Shown one piece after another: positions 1-10,680 of a stretch of 64,000 nucleotides of DNA; position 1 is the first letter of the stretch, and each line of letters starts with the position of its first letter. The notes under the pieces are model-generated. The model ran no database searches. It worked only from the letters and a program-made list of their open reading frames with translations, and was not told the origin of the DNA. Source of the DNA: Lithospermum erythrorhizon (lineage: Eukaryota; Streptophyta; Magnoliopsida; Boraginales; Boraginaceae); contig JADFUC010000269.1 of the NCBI GenBank assembly GCA_019722365.1, forward strand, positions 48,624 through 112,623, written 5' to 3'. Made by a program: the position numbers and the translations under genes.

Positions 1-186
1 TAAGGTCAATTTTCCCTTCCTTTTTCCGTACGAACTCTGTTTCTGTGGCGGTGGCTTGGCAGTTTGTGCATGCAAGAGGAGAACAATATTCATAAGTGCT
101 GCTCAGGGGCTGAGCGAACTAGGTCTGCATTTTGACAGGAATAATCGGCTCTTTAGACCTTACCAAAATATCTTATCTATGATATC

Positions 187-928
187 ATGTTTAGAGTTTG
201 CTGCATGAGAAGGATGCTGGGGGAGACAGATCTATCTCCAGTGTCAATACGTTGTGTTCAGAATTATTTTCATCCTAATGGTCTTATGGCCATACACCAG
301 AGATATGGTGTCAAGAGGTTTTCAACCCTCTGTAGGATAGGTGGTTCTGGATACAAGACTCTTGGTAGTCTTGCAAAGTCCAAATCTGTTACAGTGAAAC
401 GGAGGAGGGCAATGTGGTACCATCTCTACTTACCCATGGATTTGTGGTTAGGTAGAGGCTGTCCTCTAAATCCATACCTCAAAGGTTACTTGGTCGAATA
501 TTTACGAAGAGATTTACGACCTCGTGATCTCCGTGTGTGTCCAGACGAAATGTTTGAGATGCCCGGCATGAAGGAGTTCCAGGAATGGTCCCTTCTGAGA
601 GGGTGGGTGGATGAGGTCATGGTTAAAGTTGGTTCACTGGTACGCGTCTGTAGCTCTGCGACCTGATGTCTCTGTACAGGAGCTTCTGGAGACACCACCG
701 GTCGTGACAACCCACTTGAATTTGAAAAACAAAGATGAAAATCTTGTTCGTTTTGGGCGTCTGTGGAAGTGTTATGATTTGGTATTGTCTCTTGCTCTAG
801 ATTATAGACCGGGATTGCTACCTGAGGCAACGCCTTTGTGGGGCGGTTACCTGTGCGGAGGAACGGATGGACAATTTGGTCCAAAACCCGTGGTCTTGAA
901 CAACAACCACGAGCTTGGAGGGGTGTAA
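187..928 (+). pseudogene. Mitovirus-type RNA-dependent RNA polymerase, C-terminal part, frameshifted (endogenous copy)
   Basis: Mitoviruses are capsid-less RNA replicons of fungal and plant mitochondria that encode only an RNA polymerase; broken DNA copies are common in plant mitochondrial genomes. Two overlapping frames cover this region: 187 to about 640 (roughly 150 residues) and about 611 to 928 (roughly 105 residues), so one frameshift near 610-640 breaks the reading. The first frame has the conserved region downstream of the palm domain, with the short motifs VKRFSTL, LWLGRG and PLNPYL. The second continues with the usual C-terminal region, including RFGRLWKCYD. The catalytic GDD segment is absent and the start codon at 187 is internal to the family protein, so this is a 5'-truncated fragment. 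A shorter diverged relative lies at 50701-50935 in this window. Assignment is by recalled motif pattern, not by search. Confidence 0.75.
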
Positions 929-1905
929 TTTGAAATCCTGATGAAACCCCACCGACTGTCCGCTATAAGACTCCTCCATCTTCAGCTTTCTTTACCTCTC
1001 TTTTCATGGGGTCCTCCATAAAGGAAAGGAGATAAGAAAGATAGCGAACGACTTGACTATAGTATAAGTCGGATGTTTCCGTGAGCAGTAAGCAGCAGAT
1101 CTCCCCTTTTTTTTGGAAAGCTGGTGTCCGCGTGTGAGTTCTTTCAAGGCAAGGGGCGGCCTGATTCGACATTGTTGTTTACTCTGATCCGGTCGAGGTG
1201 GGTTTCGTTTACCAGCACGTAGGTGGTCTAAATTCCTATGACCGAGTCTTTCTGGCCCCTGTGAACATCTTTTCTTAATGTATTAAAGAGGGCCTCTCTA
1301 ACCGTGAAAAGTGGTGGGTGTCCACTAACGGCCATTCCTGGCTCGGCTCCGATAACGCAATTCCGGGAGGAGTCGGTAGTTGGGCACTGGATCCCTTCGG
1401 ACCTGGAGAACGTGTGACGCTGGGTCGGAGTTTGGTGAACCAACTGGTCGCTCCTCTAGTTGGAAGTATCGGGCCCCTTTTTCGTTGCCTAGGTTACACC
1501 TTCGGAATACCCCAGAAGGGAATTTGATCTACTCCCCCCAATCTTCACTTTACGCCACGCCGACTCCCCTTTCGTCATAAGGCGTGGAATTCGACCAAGG
1601 GGAATCTCCATAGGACCTAGTCCCTATGATTTCGCACATAGGAGATCGAGACACAGCCCCACGGCTATGGGGAAAGATGTAGATCGATCGCCCTAGATAG
1701 ACAACTACATAGAGGGTCTCTACAAGTCTATATATTCTTAGATTTCGTTCCCCCCGTAAGATCAATATTCACAACCACGAGGTTCGCTAGTTTCAATATC
1801 TAAGTGATACTCGATCCTGATAGTTTACGATATAGATAAATATATATTTAACAAGAACATTCTAAAAAAAGATATTAATAGATATCGGTAGTTGTCCGGT
1901 CGTAC
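929..1905 (-). other. Gene-free flank and 5' half of the trans-spliced nad2 intron 2
   Basis: Reading on the minus strand, nad2 exon 2 ends at 1906 and the intron begins at 1905 with GTACGACCGG. In angiosperms nad2 intron 2 is split and spliced in trans, so this side should hold its 5' half (domain I and more). How far it runs toward position 929 cannot be read from the sequence. No protein gene or RNA gene is recognised in 929-1874; the open frames there are short and lack family features. Confidence 0.55.
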
Positions 1906-2294
1906 CCAAACAATAATATTCCAGAGGAAAATGCACCTAAGATCAAATATTTCAAGCCGGCTTCCGTGGAAAATTCAGACTTTCTTTTTGATGCTGCGAT
2001 CACATAAAAACATAAACTTTGAAGCTCAATAGCTAAATACATGGCAATTAAATCATAAGCCGAGATCATAAAGAGCATACTGCAAGTAGAAAGTAGAATT
2101 AATACAATGAATTCAAAAGCATCAAACCTCTCCTTTTCGAAAAAATCGAAACACATCGAAATGGTACCAGCCGTACTTAATAATAGAAGGATTTGGCAAA
2201 AATATGTAAAATTGTCCCTCCTAAAAAAATTATTCCAGAATAAATGGGCAATAGTTAGGAGAGGTGCGCCAGCGGCGAGCAGAAGTGTTATTAG
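1906..2294 (-). CDS. nad2: nad2 exon 2 (NADH dehydrogenase subunit 2)
   Basis: Nad2 is a membrane-embedded, proton-pumping-arm subunit of respiratory Complex I in the inner mitochondrial membrane. The translation is continuous from LITLLLAAGAPL to SSGILLFG and is rich in hydrophobic helices, with the family segments WNNFFRRDNFTYF and YDLIAMYLAIELQSLCFYV. It is 389 bp, against the 392 bp I recall for Arabidopsis; the difference is one missing Leu codon in the run after LIT, which keeps the frame. The exon follows intron 1, whose domain V lies just upstream at 2315-2348, and ends in TTTGG before the trans-spliced intron 2. An open frame continues upstream to 2354, but those first residues are intron sequence, not protein. 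Confidence 0.92.
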
Positions 2295-3309
2295 ATAATT
2301 AGAAAGCCCGGCCAGAACCACACGTGCAAGTTTCCCTGCATGTGGCTCGTCCATGATAACTTCTTCGGATTTGCGTGAACTAGCAGACCGATCACTAAGT
2401 GGGGATGCTCCCTACAGCATGAGCGAACCCTTTCGAAACTGGTGTTGAATGGGCGCCACTATCCCAGCCCGGATCCAGCCAGGTTCTATTGATCATGTCC
2501 CCTTCCCAACAGTTGTATCTTGTCTTGGGGCGTCTTTGGCTTTACGAGAGAAAGCTCGCCGGAGAAAAAGCCAGGTGCCGTAGGTAAGCTCTATTCGGCC
2601 CGGCCCCATAACGAATAGGCTAGCTCTATCTCTCAATTACCTATCCTGTACTCGAGAAGGTCCCTCAGTTCCTCGGCAGCACCTCGAGGTGCATTTAGTT
2701 GTCTTACATGAGACTCGGGATATTCCCCACTCCATGGCATGACACCTTTCGCTCATCCATTCCGCCCGCCCGTCCAGACGCGGCGCCCTTTCTCATTATC
2801 ATCTACCGCCCTTTCTTTCCTCCCGGCTATTCACGCATGAAGATCGTCGTATGTATGCTCGACTTCGGTTGCCGGGTAGGAGTACATTATGGCAGGATCA
2901 GTCACCCGGGCAAACAACCCTCCCCCAAGAAGAATTGTGCTATGCCCCCCCGATCCCTATAGAGCGAAAGAGCTGCCTGGTGATCCCTAGGTTGCAGCAC
3001 GTCCGGTCGTTAACTCCTCGCGCCGCTGCCGCCGTTTCTAGGACCGACCGACGCCTCACCTGCACAGGTACCTACGTAGTGTAGTCTCGGTCGCACATTC
3101 AACATAGCGTTCGGACTCATGTGCCTTCCAGAACCAGGGGTCTTCGAGCCTGCTGCGTACGATTAGCCAGCCTTGCGGCGGCAAAAGGATTAGACGTCCT
3201 CCCATGCTACTTTCGTTCCTGCGGTCCAAACCCGGTGCTGCATTAGGTTAGGAGCCAGACGATAAATAGCTCCTCCGCATCCCAAAGCGCGCTGCCCTCC
3301 TAGGCGCGC
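2295..3309 (-). other. nad2: nad2 intron 1 (group II, cis-spliced)
   Basis: The 1015 bp between exon 1 and exon 2 on the minus strand start with GCGCGCC directly after the codon GTT of exon 1. Near the 3' end there is a well-formed group II domain V (2315-2348). No maturase frame is seen inside. Several open frames on the opposite strand (2699-3084) lack family features and are taken as chance. Confidence 0.8.
2315..2348 (-). other. Group II intron domain V of nad2 intron 1
   Basis: On the minus strand this 34-nt element starts GAGCC and ends GGTTC, with complementary arms around a GGGAAACTT-like loop. That is the classic catalytic domain V hairpin. It lies 20 bp before the exon 2 start, where domains V and VI belong. 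Confidence 0.8.
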
Positions 3310-3462
3310 AACACTAAGTAATCCAAGCCAACCCACATTACTGACTAACGGTGGATAATCATATTTCTTAGAGGTACTAAAGACAACTCCATGAATGAGC
3401 AAAATGAAGGTTGCATTAATGATAAAGATCTCTGGGAAAACCGCTAAAAAAAGATTGAACAT
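3310..3462 (-). CDS. nad2: nad2 exon 1
   Basis: This 153-bp exon encodes MFNLFLAVFPEIFIIN through GWLGLLSV, the N-terminal transmembrane region of Nad2, matching the 51-codon first exon I recall for angiosperms. The ATG at 3462 is the commonly annotated start. A second ATG lies upstream at 3493-3491 in the context ATGAAAGCAGAATTC, where many species have an 11-residue N-terminal extension. Here it is out of frame with the exon (31 bp apart rather than 33), so translation should start at 3462, or this copy is damaged. Confidence 0.9.
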
Positions 3463-6160
3463 GTGAGAGGATCCGAACGAATTCTGCTTTCATTTCCCCT
3501 GTATTGAACACTGAGTTACTTACGTGAAGGTATTCAGTAGGCAGGCTGCACTCTAGGCGGCTAGGAAGGCCCGCCGATTACTAACTGACCGATAATAGGG
3601 TTAAGACTGCTTGAAAGGAGGAACTGGACACATCATAAAGAATAAGATTCTCCAAAAGAAAGATTGTATACACGCATGAGATCAAGAGGTTCCACAAATA
3701 CCACCTGTGTATCAATTCATTTATCAACTAGCTTAGAATGGGTCATTTTATCGGGGAGCTCCAAGTTTTGTTTCTCCATAATTAGGGCTATGCCCTTTCG
3801 GAGAGCACTATGCAGGAGGTCCTTTGTGGATTCATATAGGGGGTTTACCCTTTCCGGATAACCCGTGTCGTACTTTTGTTGTAGCTCCAGTTCTCCCACA
3901 GCTATCTCACAAAAAGATTTTATGGTTTTAAGCAGAATAAGATCTTTGGCCATTTGAAATGCTAATCATTTTCACTCCGCCGACCACCTGCGATGGCAGT
4001 CAGTCTTGACTTTCAAATCTATATTGATAGGGGGTTTTCCCCGCAACAAAAATATGGAAAGAGGGGAATAAGGTATGTACTCTACACCTATATATGTCAT
4101 TTTGAGCCCCTAATCAATCTAACAGCCATTTAGAGGAGAAAGCCTTATTCCTTTCCTTTCTTTATCTTTCTCATTAAATAAAAAGAGTCTCTTCCAAGAT
4201 TGATAGCACGGGATAGGATTCCACTTTCACTAATAGAAAGATGGGATTGAAGGATAAACAACTACATCAAGCATATCGGCATATTCTTTGTTCGGTGTGG
4301 TACACATATCTGTCAATGTCAATCAAGTAATAGAATTCATTCCCACTGTCTGAGGAAAACGTGAAGAATTGCCATTTGATGAGCTTGTAAGGCCCGAATA
4401 AAGGGGAAAATAGGGCTATAAGTAGGCCGTTTGCTATTGCTATAAGGACTGCTCGCCTTTCTACGGCTTGGCTTCGCTATCGCTCCTATGTAGTGGTCGA
4501 CCTAAAAAGTAGTATTCCTGCCATACCAGAATGCCTATTATCTAGTGCTAGAAGCTTCGCCAGAAGCAAGCAAGATGAGGTCGCTCTGCTTCGTAGACAA
4601 GGCTCGCTCCTCGACAACCTTCTTCTTATACTGGTGCAACTTCCCCTGCCATTTGTGGTGCTAGTGAAAGGGCTGGCTGGTGCAGCAAAGCCTGGTTCAT
4701 AGTCGGGTGAGAGGAATGAAAGACTATGGAGAAGAGCAGATGAAGATAGAAGGGATCTCAAACTGCTGCTTTATCTCTTCTTATGTTGAACCGACTGCTG
4801 CTCCTGGAATTGCTCGTCGTGCTACTGGAACTACTGGATCAACGACAACTCACTGTTGGGGGGCTATGACTATAAATAAGGGTCTGTTCGATCTGCCGCT
4901 CGCTCTAACGTGGATCAGCTGTATCTGTCGTGAAAGGCAGTTAGTCGTTATAGGTATAACCACCTGGGTAGTACGTACGAGCATAAGTAGCGACCTAAGT
5001 AGTATGGGCATTATGTTGTAGATTTTCGTTCTTACCCGTTTTTCTTTTTGGTATTACCATGGATGGGAAGGATTATTCATTTTGTGATCGTTAGAGGGCA
5101 CATAATTAATGTTGATCTCGATCTAGTCGACTCTGTTTGTTGATTCAGTAGATCCGGCCGGTTGAACGGGCGGAGCTAGCAGCACCAAAAGCAGCGGTAG
5201 TGGGAAGGGGATGAGTACGAGAGGCAACGAGGGCAAAGGCACCTGAAGAAGCAGCAATGCTATCAGCAACAACATATAGCAGTGACGCCCAGTATTCCAT
5301 AGTCCTGTAAGCCGTTGATTCAGGTGTTTATCCTGAAGCTTTATCTCCTGCAGCAATAAATGATGCAATGCAGAGGCTAGGATAGCTGGAGCAGGGGTGG
5401 CGCGAGCGACGAGTCGAGAAGAAGGTTCGAAGGAGGCTCAATCTTTCACTATTCAGGAGTAAGGGAAATCAAATGCGATCTAAGCAAGACACCCTGGAAT
5501 TCCATTCTGTAGGGAAGGAGGACCTACTGAATAAGTCTCCAATCAATCGTAGGCGGGTGAGAAACTTCTTTGATTTGCCTGTTTCATTTAGTGTTCATTG
5601 TCGAATCGGACGCTTAACCCCCGCCCCCAACTACGGGGGAAGTCACACTTTGACTTCCTGCCTTGACCTAGGCCTCACATCGATCGTCCTGTCCACTGAA
5701 CTCATCAATCAACCTTGACCTTGACTCTCACTACGTACTCCAACTCTATCTATTAGAAGTTTCAGGCTGAGGTGAGCTACTCTAGTATTAACTCTAATTC
5801 ACCGGCTTGATTCCCTCACTTCCTTTAAGTCGGTCGGTAATGGTTGACTTTCTCTTTGGGCTATCGTAGAGGCATGCCCACGGTCCGTCCTTTTGCTATC
5901 CTCTATCTAACTGATCATCGCGGGCTAAGTAGTGGTAGTGAAAGTCCATCTCCTGACTAAATATATACCTTCCTCGCCCATTCCCTTCCTATTCAGTATT
6001 GAGCCCCTACTATACTTTACCTTTGGATATTCTACTACATATCCTAGTTGACCTAAAAATTTCATTCCGACGGACTACTTGTTCACTTTCACAATCAATG
6101 GCATTTTGTTCCATACAAAGAAAGCCCCTTAATTGACTCCTAAGCATTTCATATTCAATA
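3463..6160. other. Intergenic region, mostly unrecognised
   Basis: This 2.7-kb stretch separates nad2 exon 1 from the Ty3/gypsy fragment. Apart from an orphan frame at 3717-3953 and the out-of-frame nad2 ATG at 3493, I recognise nothing. Short open frames at 4486-5021 and 5123-5718 have no family motifs. Confidence 0.4.
3717..3953 (-). CDS. Hypothetical protein, 78 codons
   Basis: I do not recognise this protein. It begins MAKDLILLKTIKSF and is charged and helical in character (ELELQQKYD, SALRKGIALIMEKQ), more like a real cytosolic coding stretch than the low-complexity frames nearby. After the stop the same frame continues with plausible protein sequence (VVFVEPLDLMRVY), so it may be a fragment of a longer gene broken by a nonsense codon. 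No signal peptide or membrane segment is visible. A chance frame remains possible. Confidence 0.25.
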   Translation of the reverse strand: MAKDLILLKTIKSFCEIAVGELELQQKYDTGYPERVNPLYESTKDLLHSALRKGIALIMEKQNLELPDKMTHSKLVDK

Positions 6161-7267
6161 GAAGAAATTGCGGAATTCCTCAAGATTATCCGGAAGAGTG
6201 AATATACTGTGGTAGAACAGCTCAACCGAATGCCTGCACAAATCTCCATTCTGGGTCTCCTAATGGCATCGGAAGTGCATCGCTCAGCATTGTTCAAAGT
6301 ATTGAATGCGGCACACACGTGCCACACAACATCTATCTTGATAAATTTCAGCATCTGGTAGGCCGCTTCAAACACTATCCGAATTTACTGATGATGAGGG
6401 TACGGGACACAATAAAATAAGGCCTTACATATCCAAGTAATGTGCAATGAAATGGTGGTAGCAAGAGTGCTGATCGATAATGGCTCAGCCATCAACGTAT
6501 GTCCATTGGTCACTATTATGAAGTTAGGAATTGATGAGTCAACCATCCGCCCCAGCGACATTACAATTCGTGCCTTTGATGGGTCGAAGAAGCAGAGTCT
6601 CGGTGACATCGATTTACCAGTGGAAATAGGGCCTTACACTTTCGACGTGGAATTTCAAGTGCTGGACATCCCCGAAACATACAACTTTCTCCCAGGACGT
6701 CCGTGGGTTCATTCTGCGGGGGCGGTCCCCTCAAGCCTTCATCAGAAAATCAAATACATCGTTCGGGATCATCTGGTAACAGTTCATGCAGAAGAAGACC
6801 TGACAGTCCTCCGATCCCCAGCAATTCCTTACATAGACGTGGAGAACAACGACATAGTCCCGAATGCGTGGAAGGCATTCGAGCTTGTTCAAGCAAATTA
6901 TGTCGCAGAAGGATCAGTCCCAGCAAGACCCAAGATTTCCGCCAATAGCATGATGGTTGCTAAGGTGATGTTGAACAGTGGTTATAAACTAGATTCTGGG
7001 TTGGGTCATAATTTGCAAGTAAGGTTGGAGCCGATACAGGTGAATGACGAGAAGGCCCACGGGTTAGGTTTCAAACCCACCAAGAAGGACAAACAGCAAG
7101 TAGCCGCCCAGAAGAGGGAAAATAAGCTTCCCAAGATTAGAAGGAACTCGGCTGAGGCCTCGGGACATGACATTCGTTCGGTTATTGAATGCCGACCCAA
7201 ACTCCTTATGTGGGCAAAGAGCCTACCACTTATGCAAAATAGCATATGGGTCCATCCTGATAAGTAG
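6161..7267 (+). pseudogene. Ty3/gypsy retrotransposon Pol fragment: Gag-Pol linker and aspartic protease
   Basis: Two plus-strand frames belong to one broken Ty3/gypsy polyprotein. The first, 6161-6361, reads EEIAEFLKIIRKSEYTVVEQ and onward to a stop; the spacer before 6440 still shows EFTDDE and GTGHNK in shifted frames. The second, 6440-7267 (275 codons), carries the retropepsin signature LIDNGSAINVCP with catalytic Asp at residue 13, then the plant gypsy segment FLPGRPWVHS, then a glycine-rich G-patch-like stretch (GLGHN, HGLGFKP, about residues 180-215). The element is nuclear in origin, and reverse transcriptase does not follow. The long open frame is notable for an old insert. Confidence 0.85.
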
Positions 7268-8360
7268 ATCAGACTTACGGAAGGGGGAGTCCTTATCTTA
7301 AGGATTTCCGCCCAAAATGAAGGTCTGCTTCTATCTTTTGTTATCTCTTTCCGAGTTTATTAGGGTTGTTTTACGGGTATGACATTTGACTTTAGATGAG
7401 CCAAAACGCATTGAGACAGCTTAACTAGAGGTGCCGGTGCCATTCAACTAGCTGCCGTTATTCCTTACTTAAACAGAAGCAGACGGGATACAACAATAAG
7501 ATAGACCACCGAAAGTCAGTACCACCACTGCTACTCAAAAGAGTACAGCTAGCGCCTCGAACTAATCACATGCTGCTCCCTGGCTTCCTTCCGTCTTTTA
7601 TTTGACTACGTCTGATTCATTTCCTGCAAACCTTCCGCCAGCAGTTGATTCAATAGCAAACGAGGATAATAAACTATTGGTAGGTTACTTATTCCCACAA
7701 CTGATGCAGCCGAGTCGTTACAACAGCTAAAAGCAGCTTTCGTTACCAACCAAGAGCAGAAGGAGCTTTTAGACACACTGTACCTTAGGTGCGTGCAGGA
7801 GCAAGGGCCTCGACTAAGATCATTTCCTACCACACACTATACAGGCAAGGAGCAGCTTTCCCGGCCCTTAGGCATTTTAGCTATATGCTATTATTCCTTT
7901 TCTAGTAGCTAGGTATCTAGATCGAGTATCATATCATTTCCAAAGAAAGATAGTATGCTAAAATGTATGCTCTTCTAGGGATAGAGCACTCTGTAAGAAG
8001 GTAGTCTGCCCTCCATACTCGAGCTAAGTCTGCCTCTTTCTATTAGCTATAGTAGCTATATGGGAATGTAGCCTAGCTGCTAGTAGCTCTCCTCTCTCTT
8101 CTTATAGCTCGTAGTTGGATGTTTACTACCCCTTTATGGTTAGAGCACGCTAGGATGTATTCTATCAACAATCTCTCAAGTGATAGCTCTAGTTGTAAGG
8201 ACAGAAATTTTAATGGACAGCTTGGCTTGTAGCTCCTCTTGTTTAGTGCAGTTGTATGTGGGAAGGGTAGTTTCTGGAATGTAATAGCTGCTACTTGCTC
8301 CTTGTTGACTGGAAGGTTAGAGCAAGCTAGGCCATATAAGATAGGAAGCTAGACTTGTAG
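7268..8360. other. Gene-free region
   Basis: No gene, RNA or family motif is recognised here. The open frame at 7606-7833 and its complement have no recognisable domain. AT-rich pyrimidine tracts are common around 7860-8340. Confidence 0.4.
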
Positions 8361-8579
8361 TTACCCCAATTTGACCAACCCATGAATCCACTTTCCTTGG
8401 TCATCTCTAATGACTCCTCCAAACCCAGCTGGACCCGGATTTCCTTTGGAACTGCCATCCGTCTTGAGCTTATAGTATCCTGAAAGAGGGAAATGTAACA
8501 ACATTTTTCGTCTTTCTTTTTGGCTGGCTGGACGTAGCTTTATGCTATTGAATCTTCCTTTGAAATAAGCTAATAACAT
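8361..8579 (-). pseudogene. LINE-type RNase H domain fragment
   Basis: The minus-strand frame contains YKLKTDGSSKGNPGPAGFGG followed by VIRDDQGKW, the start of the RNase H domain found at the C-terminus of plant LINE polyproteins, with the first catalytic Asp in TDGS. Only the first third of the domain is present and the frame stops at 8361. It is a fragment of a nuclear retroelement with no sign of function. Confidence 0.75.
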
Positions 8580-10608
8580 CTATTAAAATGACCCGATCGG
8601 AGAATATAAAGAGTATGTTATATGGTAAGAAGCAAGGGCGTAAGCGCTTGCTAAAGGAATGCTTACCGAAGCGAAATGTTAACTACTTGAATAAGAATAC
8701 CGGTGGGATTGAGCTTTCCCCCAGAGAACCGGGGGAATTTGGGATTGAAAGTTTGAAGGTACTAAAGGCCGATGAAACTCTCTCAAATGGGCCTTCGCCC
8801 ACCGCAACTCTTGTTTTGTTTTGCTGCTTAAAGAGAGGTTTCTTTACCTGCCGACGCTGGGCTCGTCGAGACCTCCATGCCATCTTTGGCTCTTCTCTTT
8901 TCAGCTTTGACATGACATTGGCACATGGATTCTAAACCTTGGGCATTGCACGAATCCCCTCTTTCGGAATAGAATAGAGCGGGCAAAGCCCTATTTCTTC
9001 TTTCATTCTCGGGTAGGAAGGCGCTCGGGGAAGGGATGAGGTTAGGGCTTTGTTTAACAGACACATTCTAGGATAGATTGCCAGTAAGCAAGCAGGTATC
9101 TATTAATTAGCAGGAAGCTTAAGGCGACAAGTGAAAGGCAAGAAGAAGGGGCCTAGGTAAGGCCGCATCTGAGAAAGAGAGTGAATTCCTTTGGGGATAG
9201 GAGCTTCGCCTGGCGAAACTCCATGCTTTGAGAGTTCCTTTCTGCCAGCACTTTCTCTACCCGGGAGTCACTTCAGTACCTAGGACTACTGTCCCAGGAT
9301 GCCAAACATAGATTGAAAGTGTCAACGTTGACTCACAAGCGCCACCCTCACCGGGTAAATCCGGAGAAGGGCAACTGCTTCTGTAGGTAAGGACTCAAAT
9401 AAAGAAAATATTTATAGAGTTCGTGAACCAACGAGTCTTTAATTAAGTGGGCGTTAAGCGTAACGAACTTACGGGAGGCAGCAGTTATGGAACCTATTAT
9501 CTATGTTCCCAGTGTGCCTATGATGTAGCACCAGGCTGATTGTTAGCTAGTGTGTATCATCTTACGAGAATACAGTATGGTGTGGCGGAATAGGTATGCA
9601 AATAAGTCTTTGCCAAAGGAAGGAATGGGGTCGGGAAAGAAGCCTTTCTCTCTTGGTTATGACCTGTCCTAGATCACTCCTTTCCTACTCCTATATCCGG
9701 AAAAAGAGGGCTTTCTGCCTACTGACAATATGATCGAGACAAGCAAGTCTTAGCCTTCGGCTTACATCCTAATCACCTTCTCCTTCGGGTTACTCTGGCA
9801 GACTGACTTTCATTCCTGCTTTCAGGCTTTATTGAATGCAAGCCTGCCTTTCAACCTGCAAACAAGAAAGGAAAAGATAGAGGAGAACTCCTACTCTGGT
9901 AAGGAAGATCAGTTAGACTGAGTTCCCTATAAAGAACTCACTCTTCAACTAGGAAGTACTGATAGAAAAGTAAGCCGAAGTCAGCCATTTCTTGAGCTTC
10001 CTCCAAAGGAAGTCCGAGCGGGGAAAATGCATAGTAACATACCATCACCCTTATATCCCCTTGAGTTCCAAAGATAAGATAACGATTTGGCTATTTTATA
10101 TAAATTCTATTGATATTGACTCTATCAATTCCGGAACCCTCCAAAAAGAAAGAGATTCTACTTGACGTTCTAACGACAAAAGCGGATTCAAGCATTCGTT
10201 CCGAGGAAGAAAAAAAGACTTTGAAATTGTAAGAGGGCATATCAAGGGATTGAAAGAAAAGACGGAATATCATAGCAACGAAGCTGACTCGACCAGTTTA
10301 CAACTTCGAGAAGGGAGATGGAGATCTTTCTTTAAATCATTCCGAAGTCGAAGGGTCATGGGGCTAGGAACCCATAGGCAACTGACTGAGGTAAGGAAAT
10401 GAAGGACGAGTTTCACCTGCTTCGCTCAAGCTTAGATAGAAGAGTCCAATGAGCCCACTAGTCCATCAATGGAAATTCGATAGAAAACTCAAGCTGAGAA
10501 AGTCACAATCCATTGAATAAGATCGGCTCAAGGTTAGAGAAGAAATTCGTTTTTCGATACATATTTTGAATAAAGATATAAGATACAGGAAAGCTTTCAC
10601 TTGGTTGA
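8580..10608. other. Gene-free region between LINE fragment and ccmC
   Basis: Two kilobases without a recognised gene. Open frames at 8588-8935, 8683-8913, 8828-9064 and 10091-10273 overlap one another on both strands and lack family features. A 15-base match to a conserved 16S rRNA string occurs at 9471-9485 but has no rRNA context. Confidence 0.4.
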
Positions 10609-10680
10609 TGCATCCAGCAGGAATCGAACCTACTTGCCTCTTTCTTAGGTTGAGCGCTTTAACCATTCAGCCATGGATGC
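10609..10680 (-). ncRNA. tRNA-like t-element overlapping the 3' end of ccmC
   Basis: On the minus strand this 72-nt element begins GCATCCATGGCTGAATGG and ends with a T-arm containing GGTTCGATTCC and a complementary GGATGCA acceptor strand. It looks like plastid trnI(CAU), but the anticodon arm is altered (CAACCTAAGAAAG) and no CAU is present in the loop, so it should not decode. Tree-like t-elements at ccmC 3' ends are known in plants to be cut by RNase P and RNase Z, setting the mRNA 3' end. It overlaps the last 14 bases of ccmC, including the stop codon. Confidence 0.75.

Noticed and set aside
2295..2354. N-terminal extension (MDEPHAGKLARVV) of the nad2 exon 2 frame
   Set aside because: It translates the intron 1 domain V/VI region; the exon starts at 2294.
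9471..9485. ACGGGAGGCAGCAGT, identical to a conserved bacterial/organelle 16S rRNA string
   Set aside because: Flanking bases do not match 16S rRNA, so a 15-base match is treated as chance or an unprovable scrap.
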